Source: Neisseria uirgultaei (GTDB lineage: Bacteria > Pseudomonadota > Gammaproteobacteria > Burkholderiales > Neisseriaceae). Taken from it: a stretch of 64,000 nt of DNA. The notes under the pieces are model-generated. The model made no database searches and was not told where the DNA came from. It was given only the letters and a program-made list of their open reading frames with translations. The stretch lies in the NCBI RefSeq assembly GCF_962719845.1, contig NZ_CAUIYF010000001.1, positions 62,001 through 126,000 on the forward strand. The letters run 5' to 3'. The stretch's first letter is position 1. Each line of letters opens with the position of its first letter. Positions 33,994-41,657 of the stretch are shown here, in pieces. Made by a program: the position numbers and the translations under genes.

Positions 33994-35364
33994 ATGTCTT
34001 CCCCTTCAAATACCAACCGTCAAACCTGGTCCAGCCGTTTGACTTATATCCTTACCGTTGCCGGCGCGACTGTCGGTTTCGGCGCGACGTGGCGTTTCCC
34101 GTATTTGGTCGGTGAAAACGGCGGCGGCGCGTATGTGTTTTTATTCTGTATCGCGATGCTGGTTATCGGCATCCCGATGATTTTGGTGGAAAACGTCATC
34201 GGACGGCGCAAAGGCGTGAACGCGCTGGATGCGTTCGGCGGCTCGATGAACGGCAAACCCGTTACCAAAATTTGGAAACTGGTCGGCTGGATGGGGCTGC
34301 TCGGCGCGTTCGGCATCATGGCTTATTACATGGTGCTCGGCGGCTGGGTAATCAGCTATATCGTCAACATTATCGGCGGCAATCTGGATATTTCCAGCCC
34401 CGTTGACGGTGTGGTTACAAAAGGCTTTTTTACCGAACACATTGAAAACAGCCCTTGGGAAATTGCGTTCTACACTTTCTTGTTTGTCGTTGTGAACCAA
34501 TGGATTTTGGTTAAAGGCGTTATCGGCGGCATTGAAAAAGCGGCAAAATACCTGATGCCGCTGCTGTTTTTGTTCCTAATCGCGATGGTCGTACGCAACG
34601 TTACCCTGCCTGGTGCAATGGAAGGGATTACTTTCTATCTGAAGCCTGATTTCAGCAAGATTACCACCGAACTGTTCGTCTTCGTTTTGGGACAAGTATT
34701 TTTCGCCTTGAGCTTGGGTTTCGGCGTGATGATTACCTTGTCCAGCTATTTGGATAAAAACGAAAATCTGGTGCAAACCGCAGTCATTACGGCAATTACC
34801 AACACCATCATCGCCGTACTGGCTGGCTTTATGATTTTCCCGTCGCTCTTCAGCTTCGGCGTTGCCCCCGATTCCGGTCCGACTTTGGTGTTCCAAAGCT
34901 TGCCGATTGTGTTTTCGCATATGTGGGCGGGACCTGTGTTCGCCGTGATTTTCTTCTCTCTGCTCCTGATTGCCGCTCTGACAACTTCGCTGACGATTTA
35001 TGAAGTGTTGATTACGACCATTCAGGAAAAAACCAAAATCCGCCGTACCGCCGCAATCACGATTGTATTGTCCGCCATCTTCATCTTCGGCAATATTCCG
35101 TCCATTCTGAGCTATGGCCCGTGGAAAGATGTTTCCATATTTGGCAAAAATATTTTTGACGCTTTTGACTACATCAGCGGCAACATCTTGTTTATGCTGA
35201 CCGCGCTCGGCTCGGCATTGTTTGTCGGTTTCGTGATGAAGGACGAAGCGAAGGACGAATTACTTTATAAAGGCAATCATACGACGGTCAATATCTGGTT
35301 TGCCTATGTGAAATACCTCGTGCCGCTGGTGATTCTGCTGATTTTCGTCAGCAACCTGTTCTAA
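33994..35364 (+). CDS. Neurotransmitter:sodium symporter (SNF) family transporter
   Basis: A 456-residue LeuT-fold amino-acid transporter of the inner membrane, with about 11-12 helices. The helix-1 signature GATVGFGATWRFPYLVGENGG includes the unwound Na+-site region, and helix 6 (FALSLGFGVMITLSSY) matches the substrate-site segment of prokaryotic SNF proteins. Substrate (probably an amino acid) cannot be read from sequence. A DUS hairpin follows the stop. Confidence 0.88.
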   Translation: MSSPSNTNRQTWSSRLTYILTVAGATVGFGATWRFPYLVGENGGGAYVFLFCIAMLVIGIPMILVENVIGRRKGVNALDAFGGSMNGKPVTKIWKLVGWMGLLGAFGIMAYYMVLGGWVISYIVNIIGGNLDISSPVDGVVTKGFFTEHIENSPWEIAFYTFLFVVVNQWILVKGVIGGIEKAAKYLMPLLFLFLIAMVVRNVTLPGAMEGITFYLKPDFSKITTELFVFVLGQVFFALSLGFGVMITLSSYLDKNENLVQTAVITAITNTIIAVLAGFMIFPSLFSFGVAPDSGPTLVFQSLPIVFSHMWAGPVFAVIFFSLLLIAALTTSLTIYEVLITTIQEKTKIRRTAAITIVLSAIFIFGNIPSILSYGPWKDVSIFGKNIFDAFDYISGNILFMLTALGSALFVGFVMKDEAKDELLYKGNHTTVNIWFAYVKYLVPLVILLIFVSNLF

Positions 35365-35377
35365 TCCGCAGCAATCG

Positions 35378-35413
35378 ATGCCGTCTGAAGGTCATATCTC
35401 TTTCAGACGGCAT
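35378..35413 (+). terminator. Inverted DUS pair after the SNF transporter gene
   Basis: ATGCCGTCTGAA at 35378-35389 and TTCAGACGGCAT at 35402-35413 form a 12-base stem, beginning 14 bases after the stop codon. Confidence 0.7.
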
Positions 35414-35509
35414 TGCATTGATGCCCGCCACAATACCCGCAACGCCGGAATCCGAACCGGCTTGCCGGCTTCTGTCGGACGCTTCCGGGCAGGCGGCGGT
35501 CCGTCTGCT

Positions 35510-35539
35510 TAGACAATCATCCTTTAAAACAGGTAGAAT
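35510..35539 (+). promoter_or_regulatory. Candidate promoter for cmk
   Basis: TAGACA at 35510-35515 and TAGAAT at 35534-35539, spaced 18 bases, lie about 70 bases upstream of the cmk ATG. A DUS core (TTCAGACGGC) at 35564-35573 falls in the leader. Confidence 0.35.
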
Positions 35540-35608
35540 CCGCCCCCAACAGGAAACACATCCTTCAGACGGCAAAACCCATACCCCAAACCATCAGGAA
35601 TCCCCCTT

Positions 35609-36265
35609 ATGAACAGACAAAAAGTGATCGCCATCGACGGCCCGGGCGCATCGGGCAAAGGCACGGTCGCCGCCCGCGTCGCCGCCGCATTGGGATACGA
35701 TTATCTCGATACCGGCGCGCTCTACCGCCTGACCGCCCTATATGCACAAAAACAAGGCGTGGAATGGCACGATGAAGAAAATGTTTCCGAACTGGCAAAA
35801 AAACTGCCCGCCGTATTTTCAGGCAGCCGCATCCTGCTCGGCGGCGAAGACGTTTCAGACGGCATCCGGACAGAAGCCATCGGCATGGGCGCATCTGCAG
35901 TCGCACAGTTGCCTAAAGTCCGCGCCGCACTGCTGCAACGCCAACGCGATTTTCTGACCGAAAAAGGACTGGTTGCCGACGGACGGGATACCGGATCGGT
36001 CGTCTTCCCCCAGGCCGAACTCAAAATTTTTCTGACAGCAGAATCCAAAATCAGGGCGGAACGCCGCGCCAAACAAATCGGCATCCCCTGCGAAGGTTTA
36101 GCATTCGAGCGCATCCTGTCCGACATCGAGACCAGAGATGAGGCAGACCGAAACCGCAAGGTTGCCCCCCTGAAACAACAGCCCGATGCCCTGCTTTTGG
36201 ATACGAGCCGCCTGACTATAGAAGAAACTGTAAAAAAAGTGCTTGATTGGTATCGTAAAGTTTAA
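35609..36265 (+). CDS. cmk: Cytidylate kinase
   Basis: A 218-residue enzyme that phosphorylates CMP/dCMP. The P-loop is IDGPGASGKGT (residues 8-18), and the nucleotide-binding segments are YLDTGALYR and VADGRDTGSVVFP with the conserved RDTGS. Length matches E. coli Cmk (227). The order cmk-rpsA-ihfB is conserved in proteobacteria. A DUS lies inside (35853-35864). Confidence 0.97.
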   Translation: MNRQKVIAIDGPGASGKGTVAARVAAALGYDYLDTGALYRLTALYAQKQGVEWHDEENVSELAKKLPAVFSGSRILLGGEDVSDGIRTEAIGMGASAVAQLPKVRAALLQRQRDFLTEKGLVADGRDTGSVVFPQAELKIFLTAESKIRAERRAKQIGIPCEGLAFERILSDIETRDEADRNRKVAPLKQQPDALLLDTSRLTIEETVKKVLDWYRKV

Positions 36266-36274
36266 ATTTTCAGG

Positions 36275-36420
36275 TATAATTGCCCACATTATGTTTCAGA
36301 CGGCATAAAAATCCCCCATATGCCGTCTGAAACCTTATTTACCCGTCTGCCCTGCCAAGGACGGCAGACACCCACCAACCCACCCCGCACCCCTTGGCGG
36401 TGTACCGAAAAGAGTTATAT
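36275..36420 (+). promoter_or_regulatory. rpsA leader with DUS hairpin and second stem-loop
   Basis: TATAAT at 36275-36280 is a likely -10 for rpsA. The predicted leader then contains a 14-base perfect stem made from an inverted DUS pair (TTTCAGACGGCATA at 36294-36307 with TATGCCGTCTGAAA at 36319-36332) and a second stem GTCTGCC/GGCAGAC (36345-36369). Leaders of rpsA in other proteobacteria are structured and autoregulated by S1, so this may be more than a terminator for cmk. Confidence 0.45.
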
Positions 36421-38106
36421 ATGTCTATGGAAAATTTTGCTCAGCTGTTGGAAGAAAGCTTTACCCTGCAAGAAATGAACCCGGGTGAGGTGATTACCGC
36501 TGAAGTAGTGGCAATCGACCAAAACTTCGTTACCGTAAACGCAGGTCTGAAATCAGAATCCCTGATTGATGTAGCTGAATTCAAAAACGCTCAAGGCGAA
36601 ATTGAAGTTAAAGTCGGCGACTTCGTTACCGTTACCATCGAATCCGTCGAAAACGGCTTCGGCGAAACCAAACTGTCCCGCGAAAAAGCCAAACGCGCAG
36701 CCGATTGGATTGCCCTGGAAGAAGCTATGGAAAACGGCGACATCCTGTCCGGCATCATCAACGGAAAAGTCAAAGGCGGCCTGACCGTTATGATCAACAG
36801 CATCCGCGCATTCCTGCCGGGTTCTTTGGTCGACGTACGTCCCGTTAAAGACACTTCCCACTTTGAAGGCAAAGAGATCGAATTCAAAGTGATCAAACTG
36901 GACAAAAAACGCAACAACGTCGTTGTTTCCCGCCGCGCCGTTCTGGAAGCCACTTTGGGTGAAGAACGCAAAGCCCTGCTGGAAAACCTGCAAGAAGGCT
37001 CCGTCATCAAAGGCATCGTCAAAAACATCACCGACTACGGCGCATTCGTTGACCTGGGCGGTATCGACGGTCTGCTGCACATCACCGATTTGGCATGGCG
37101 TCGCGTGAAACACCCGAGCGAAGTCTTGGAAGTCGGTCAGGAAGTTGAAGCCAAAGTATTGAAATTCGACCAAGAAAAACAACGCGTTTCCTTGGGTATG
37201 AAACAACTGGGCGAAGATCCTTGGAGCGGTCTGACCCGCCGTTATCCGCAAGGCACCCGCCTGTTTGGCAAAGTATCCAACCTGACCGACTACGGCGCAT
37301 TCGTCGAAATCGAACAAGGCATCGAAGGTTTGGTACACGTCTCCGAAATGGACTGGACCAACAAAAACGTACACCCGAGCAAAGTCGTACAACTGGGCGA
37401 CGAAGTCGAAGTCATGATTTTGGAAATCGACGAAGGCCGCCGCCGTATCTCTTTGGGTATGAAACAATGCCAAGCCAATCCTTGGGAAGAATTTGCCGCC
37501 AACCACAACAAAGGCGACAAAATCTCCGGTGCAGTTAAATCCATTACCGATTTCGGCGTATTCGTCGGTCTGCCCGGCGGCATCGACGGTCTGGTTCACC
37601 TGTCCGACCTGTCCTGGACCGAATCCGGCGAAGAAGCCGTACGCAAATACAAAAAAGGCGAAGAAGTCGAAGCCGTCGTATTGGCAATCGACGTGGAAAA
37701 AGAACGCATCTCCTTGGGTATCAAACAACTGGAAGGCGATCCTTTCGGCAACTTCATCAGCGTGAACGACAAAGGTTCTTTGGTTAAAGGTTCCGTGAAA
37801 TCTGTTGACGCCAAAGGTGCCGTTGTTGCCCTGTCTGACGAAGTAGAAGGCTACCTGCCTGCTTCCGAATTTGCAGCCGACCGCGTTGAAGACTTGACCA
37901 CCAAACTGAAAGAAGGCGACGAAGTTGAAGCCGTCATCGTTACCGTTGACCGCAAAAACCGCAGCATCAAACTTTCCGTTAAAGCCAAAGATGCCAAAGA
38001 AAGCCGCGAAGCACTGAACTCCGTCAATGCCGCTGCCAATGCGAATGCCGGTACCACCAGCTTGGGCGACCTGCTGAAAGCCAAACTCTCCGGCGAGCAA
38101 GAATAA
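36421..38106 (+). CDS. rpsA: 30S ribosomal protein S1
   Basis: A 561-residue protein with six S1 (OB-fold) RNA-binding repeats; the recurring phrase ITDYGAFVDLGGIDGLLHITD and its variants mark them. The first two repeats bind the ribosome and the rest capture mRNA. ATG 36421 is used, with ATG 36427 an alternative. Codon use is strongly biased, as expected for a highly expressed gene, and no uptake sequence occurs inside it. ihfB follows after 10 bases. Confidence 0.98.
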   Translation: MSMENFAQLLEESFTLQEMNPGEVITAEVVAIDQNFVTVNAGLKSESLIDVAEFKNAQGEIEVKVGDFVTVTIESVENGFGETKLSREKAKRAADWIALEEAMENGDILSGIINGKVKGGLTVMINSIRAFLPGSLVDVRPVKDTSHFEGKEIEFKVIKLDKKRNNVVVSRRAVLEATLGEERKALLENLQEGSVIKGIVKNITDYGAFVDLGGIDGLLHITDLAWRRVKHPSEVLEVGQEVEAKVLKFDQEKQRVSLGMKQLGEDPWSGLTRRYPQGTRLFGKVSNLTDYGAFVEIEQGIEGLVHVSEMDWTNKNVHPSKVVQLGDEVEVMILEIDEGRRRISLGMKQCQANPWEEFAANHNKGDKISGAVKSITDFGVFVGLPGGIDGLVHLSDLSWTESGEEAVRKYKKGEEVEAVVLAIDVEKERISLGIKQLEGDPFGNFISVNDKGSLVKGSVKSVDAKGAVVALSDEVEGYLPASEFAADRVEDLTTKLKEGDEVEAVIVTVDRKNRSIKLSVKAKDAKESREALNSVNAAANANAGTTSLGDLLKAKLSGEQE

Positions 38107-38116
38107 GGTTGCAGAC

Positions 38117-38431
38117 ATGACAAAGTCTGAGTTAATGGTTCGCTTAGCAGAAGTATTTGCCGCCAAAAACGGCACGCATCTTCTGGCAAAAGACGTAGAG
38201 TACAGCGTAAAAGTCTTGGTTGACACCATGACCCGATCGCTTGCCCGAGGTCAACGCATCGAAATTCGCGGTTTCGGCAGCTTCGATTTGAACCATCGTC
38301 CTGCCCGCATCGGTCGCAATCCCAAAACCGGCGAGCGTGTGGAAGTACCTGAAAAACATGTACCCCACTTCAAGCCTGGTAAAGAATTGCGCGAGCGGGT
38401 CGATTTGGCTTTAAAAGAAAATGCCAATTAA
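38117..38431 (+). CDS. ihfB: Integration host factor, beta subunit
   Basis: A 104-residue HU/IHF-family DNA-bending protein. The beta-arm signature GFGSFDLNHRPARIGRNPKTGE with the intercalating proline is complete, and the N-terminus TKSELMVRLAE is IHF-beta-like. It pairs with IHF-alpha in replication, recombination and pilE transcription in Neisseria. Position just after rpsA is the conserved himD site. Confidence 0.96.
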   Translation: MTKSELMVRLAEVFAAKNGTHLLAKDVEYSVKVLVDTMTRSLARGQRIEIRGFGSFDLNHRPARIGRNPKTGERVEVPEKHVPHFKPGKELRERVDLALKENAN

Positions 38432-38442
38432 ACCTTAGCATC

Positions 38443-38471
38443 AAAACGCCGCTTCCAAGCGGCGTTTTTTT
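38443..38471 (+). terminator. Intrinsic terminator after ihfB
   Basis: AAAACGCCGC and GCGGCGTTTTTTT form a 10-base GC-rich stem with a CTTCCAA-type loop, followed by a T run. It contains no uptake sequence. Confidence 0.9.
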
Positions 38472-38629
38472 CTGTGGTTTAACTTCATCCGCTGCTTCAA
38501 TACCTTGAGCCAAGCAAGCAACGGATTAGAGCGTGGATTTTTTTATCATTGCTTACAATCCGCTTTTTAAACAACAAATTGTTGATTTCTATTACGAACA
38601 GGACAAAAATCCTGCTTATTGCACTAAAA

Positions 38630-39037
38630 CTAAGCCGTTTCAGGAATTTGCGGCAAATTTACGGCTTTTACCGAACCTAATGCTTTCGCTTTTTGGTAAA
38701 ACGCTAATTTGTATTCAAGCAAATCTAAATAGCGTTTTAATTCGGCAATTTGACACTTCACATTTTCTATTTGATTTTCAAACAAGGAAAGGCGTTCTTC
38801 AATGGTATTGTCGCCAATGACGGTACATTCCGCAAAGCGTTTGATGTCTTTTAAACTCATTCCCGTATTTTTCAAGCATTGCAATAAGCCCAACCATTGC
38901 AAATCGTTATCGGTAAAACAGCGGTTACCATATTCATCACGTCCGATATTAGGCAACAAGCCTTCTTTGTCGTAAAAGCGTAAAGTGTGGGCGGAGATGC
39001 CTATTTTTTCGGCGGCTTTGGCAGTGGTATAAGTCAT
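38630..39037 (-). CDS. nmlR: NmlR, MerR-family regulator of the thiol/nitrosative/formaldehyde response
   Basis: A 135-residue MerR-type activator. The N-terminal winged helix (KIGISAHTLRFYDKEGLLP) is followed by a dimerisation coiled coil. Four cysteines at residues 40, 54, 71 and 95 match those described for neisserial NmlR, which senses carbonyl and nitrosative stress. ATG 39037 is chosen because the DNA-binding domain starts there; the longer frame runs through the operator. It is divergent from its target adhC, with a perfect palindrome between them. Its AT-rich codon use resembles the Haemophilus homologue. Confidence 0.93.
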   Translation of the reverse strand: MTYTTAKAAEKIGISAHTLRFYDKEGLLPNIGRDEYGNRCFTDNDLQWLGLLQCLKNTGMSLKDIKRFAECTVIGDNTIEERLSLFENQIENVKCQIAELKRYLDLLEYKLAFYQKAKALGSVKAVNLPQIPETA

Positions 39038-39072
39038 TTTCCCTTCTTCTAAACAAAAACAGTAAAAAATAC

Positions 39073-39103
39073 TTGCTTTAGAGTTAACTCTAAAGTGTAA
39101 ACT
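39073..39103 (+). promoter_or_regulatory. NmlR operator and adhC promoter with 19-base spacer
   Basis: TTGCTT (39073-39078) and TAAACT (39098-39103) are separated by 19 bases, the over-long spacing typical of MerR-activated promoters. A perfect 20-base palindrome CTTTAGAGTTAACTCTAAAG (39076-39095) fills the spacer. NmlR is therefore expected to bind here and untwist the promoter to activate adhC. Confidence 0.85.
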
Positions 39104-39157
39104 GTTGCTATGTTGCTCAGGCAAGGCTGTTTTGTCAATGAATTAAGAGGAAAGACA

Positions 39158-40294
39158 ATGGAAATGAAACAAACCGATTCAACCATCAAATCTCGTGCGG
39201 CGGTGGCATTCGCCCCTAACCAACCCTTACAAATTGTAGAAATCGACGTGGAAATGCCGCGTAAAGGCGAGGTGTTAATCCGCAATACCCACACCGGCGT
39301 GTGCCATACTGATGCGTTTACGTTATCAGGAAGCGATCCTGAAGGCGTATTCCCTGTGGTTCTTGGACATGAAGGTGCGGGTGTGGTCGTTGCTGTGGGC
39401 GAAGGTGTGTCAAGCGTAAAACCGGGTGATCACGTTATTCCTCTTTACACCGCAGAATGTGGCGAGTGTGAGTTTTGTCGTTCGGGTAAAACCAACTTAT
39501 GCGTTGCGGTACGTGAGACGCAAGGTAAAGGCTTAATGCCGGACGGCACGACGCGTTTTTCTTATCAAGGTCAGCCGATTTATCACTATATGGGCTGTTC
39601 GACTTTCAGTGAATATTCTGTTGTTGCGGAAGTTTCACTGGCGAAAATCAACCCAGAAGCCAACCACGAACAAGTATGTTTGCTCGGCTGCGGCGTTACC
39701 ACTGGTATTGGTGCGGTACATAACACAGCAAAAGTGCAAGAAGGCGACTCTGTGGCCGTGTTTGGCTTGGGGGCGATTGGTTTGGCAGTGGTGCAAGGTG
39801 CGCGTCAAGCGAAAGCCGGCCGCATTATCGCCATTGATACCAATCCCGCAAAATTCGAGTTGGCGAAACACTTCGGTGCAACTGATTGTTTAAACCCGAA
39901 CGATTACGATAAACCGATCAAAGATGTGTTGTTAGACATCAATAAATGGGGTATTGACCACACCTTTGAATGTATCGGCAACGTAAACGTAATGCGTCAG
40001 GCATTAGAAAGTGCACACCGCGGTTGGGGACAATCCATTATCATCGGCGTAGCGGGCGTAGGACAAGAAATTTCAACTCGTCCGTTCCAGTTGGTAACAG
40101 GTCGTGTTTGGAAAGGCTCGGCTTTTGGTGGCGTGAAAGGCCGCTCCGAGCTTCCGAAAATGGTGGAAGATTCAATGAAAGGCGACATTGAGTTAGAACC
40201 GTTTGTAACCCACACAATGACGCTTGATCAAATCAATGAAGCCTTTAAGTTAATGCACGAAGGTAAATCGATCCGCGCCGTTATTCACTACTAA
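39158..40294 (+). CDS. adhC: S-(hydroxymethyl)glutathione dehydrogenase / GSNO reductase (class III alcohol dehydrogenase)
   Basis: A 378-residue zinc- and NAD-dependent enzyme that oxidises the glutathione adduct of formaldehyde and reduces S-nitrosoglutathione. Catalytic zinc residues lie in GVCHTDAFT and GHEGAG; the structural zinc site is CGECEFCRSGKTNLC; the NAD fold is VFGLGAIGLAVVQGA. ATG 39158 follows AGAGGAAAG. The frame is intact. Codon use is AT-rich and no uptake sequence is present. estD follows after 8 bases. Confidence 0.96.
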   Translation: MEMKQTDSTIKSRAAVAFAPNQPLQIVEIDVEMPRKGEVLIRNTHTGVCHTDAFTLSGSDPEGVFPVVLGHEGAGVVVAVGEGVSSVKPGDHVIPLYTAECGECEFCRSGKTNLCVAVRETQGKGLMPDGTTRFSYQGQPIYHYMGCSTFSEYSVVAEVSLAKINPEANHEQVCLLGCGVTTGIGAVHNTAKVQEGDSVAVFGLGAIGLAVVQGARQAKAGRIIAIDTNPAKFELAKHFGATDCLNPNDYDKPIKDVLLDINKWGIDHTFECIGNVNVMRQALESAHRGWGQSIIIGVAGVGQEISTRPFQLVTGRVWKGSAFGGVKGRSELPKMVEDSMKGDIELEPFVTHTMTLDQINEAFKLMHEGKSIRAVIHY

Positions 40295-40302
40295 GGTATG
40301 CG

Positions 40303-41130
40303 ATGAAACTGATTGAACAACATCAAATTTTTGGCGGTTCGCAACAAGTTTGGGCGCATCATGCCCAAACGCTTCAATGCGAAATGAAATTTGCCGTCTA
40401 TTTGCCGGATAATCCGGAGAATCGACCGCTTGGTGTAATTTATTGGCTTTCCGGCTTGACGTGTACGGAACAAAATTTCATTACCAAATCGGGCTTTCAG
40501 CGTTATGCGGCAGAACATCAAGTGATTGTGGTCGCCCCCGATACCGGCCCTCGCGGAGCGCAAGTGCCGAACGATACCGCTTACGATTTAGGACAGGGTG
40601 CAGGCTTTTATTTGAATGCGACCGAACAGCCTTGGGAGGCGAATTATCAAATGTATGATTACATTTTGAACGAGTTGCCCCGTCTGATTGAGGAACATTT
40701 TCCTACCAACGGCAAATGTTCCATTATGGGACACTCAATGGGCGGACACGGCGCATTGGTATTGGCACTGCGAAACCGGGAACGTTATCAAAGTGTTTCT
40801 GCCTTTTCGCCCATTTTGTCGCCAAGCCTTGTGCCTTGGGGAGAAAAAGCCTTTTCTGCCTATTTAGGAAGAGATCGCGAAAAATGGCAGCAATATGATG
40901 CCAACTCGCTCATCCAACAAGGCTATAAAGTGCAAGGTATGCGCATTGATCAGGGTTTGGAAGATGAGTTTTTACCAACACAATTGCGTACCGAAGATTT
41001 TATCGAAACCTGTCGTGCGGCAAATCAACCGGCCGATGTACGCTTCCACAAAGGCTACGATCATAGCTATTACTTCATTGCCAGTTTTATTGGTGAGCAT
41101 GTTGCTTATCACGCCGCATTTTTGAAGTAA
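40303..41130 (+). CDS. estD: S-formylglutathione hydrolase (esterase D)
   Basis: A 275-residue alpha/beta hydrolase that splits S-formylglutathione to formate and glutathione, the step after AdhC. The nucleophile elbow GHSMGGHGAL, an aspartate region near DQGLEDEFL and the catalytic His in KGYDHSYYFI are intact. YWLSGLTCTEQNF is the family oxyanion segment. It shares the adhC transcript and its AT-rich composition. Confidence 0.95.
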   Translation: MKLIEQHQIFGGSQQVWAHHAQTLQCEMKFAVYLPDNPENRPLGVIYWLSGLTCTEQNFITKSGFQRYAAEHQVIVVAPDTGPRGAQVPNDTAYDLGQGAGFYLNATEQPWEANYQMYDYILNELPRLIEEHFPTNGKCSIMGHSMGGHGALVLALRNRERYQSVSAFSPILSPSLVPWGEKAFSAYLGRDREKWQQYDANSLIQQGYKVQGMRIDQGLEDEFLPTQLRTEDFIETCRAANQPADVRFHKGYDHSYYFIASFIGEHVAYHAAFLK

Positions 41131-41167
41131 ACCGAAGAGCGTTCAGTATTCAAAGCAGTTTGGGATA

Positions 41168-41217
41168 GCCGGCACGAGGGCGGTAAGAAGTGCCGGCATA
41201 AACGTATGCCGTCTGAA
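41168..41217. repeat. Hairpin plus DUS after estD
   Basis: GCCGGCAC (41168-41175) and GTGCCGGC (41190-41197) form an 8-base GC-rich stem with a 14-base loop. A single DUS ATGCCGTCTGAA follows at 41206-41217, the first one seen after the rpsA leader. It may act as a weak terminator of the adhC-estD mRNA. Confidence 0.5.
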
Positions 41218-41297
41218 CCTGAAGGAGCCGGCCCTACGGATTACCAAACCCTGCCCTTGATTTGATCAGTATCATTTTTGAGCTTAAAACCTGATTG

Positions 41298-41448
41298 GTC
41301 AAACATTAAAATCGCCCGTATTTCCTACTTCACTTCCAGGCTTCGCATTATTCGTTGCCGAATTTGCATAAGCAACCTGTTCCTGTTGTGTTTTCGCCTC
41401 CTCCAAGCTGACAGGGCGTAACAGCTTTGCGATTTACCATCTGTTTCA
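41298..41448 (-). pseudogene. Frameshifted small-peptide gene (about 49 residues)
   Basis: ATG 41448 has an excellent ribosome-binding site (GAAGGAGGACAG). The frame starts MKQMVNRK and then shifts: as it stands it stops at 41347 after 33 residues. One base out of phase from the AAAG at about codon 8-9, a protein-like continuation reads LLRPVSLEEAKTQQEQ, then VAYANSATNNAKPG, and ends at TGA 41298-41300. The span of 151 bases is 50 codons plus one, consistent with a single-base insertion. Function unknown. Confidence 0.5.
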
Positions 41449-41657
41449 TCTGTCCTCCTTCAATATTAAAACGCAGCCTGAAATAAAAGGCATTTGGGCT
41501 CATATCTGCACCATATTGAAACGCCGCCTTTGCTTATACCCCCCTGTGTGCGTCATTATTCTTTTCCACAGAAAACGCCAAGTTTGAAGGAAATCATTTA
41601 TAATACCGACGGTAAGCATTTTCTTTCTCCGCCGCAAGAAGTATAACAAGGTTAAAT
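41449..41657. other. Intergenic region upstream of zapE
   Basis: No gene is visible here. TATAAT at 41599-41604 is a probable -10 for zapE, without a good -35. A T/C-rich stretch (41540-41575) precedes it. Confidence 0.35.

Noticed and set aside
38533..38820. 95-residue plus-strand frame overlapping nmlR
   Set aside because: Most of it is antisense to the nmlR coding region, it has no ribosome-binding site, and its start falls just after the ihfB terminator. Only the first 30 residues lie outside nmlR.
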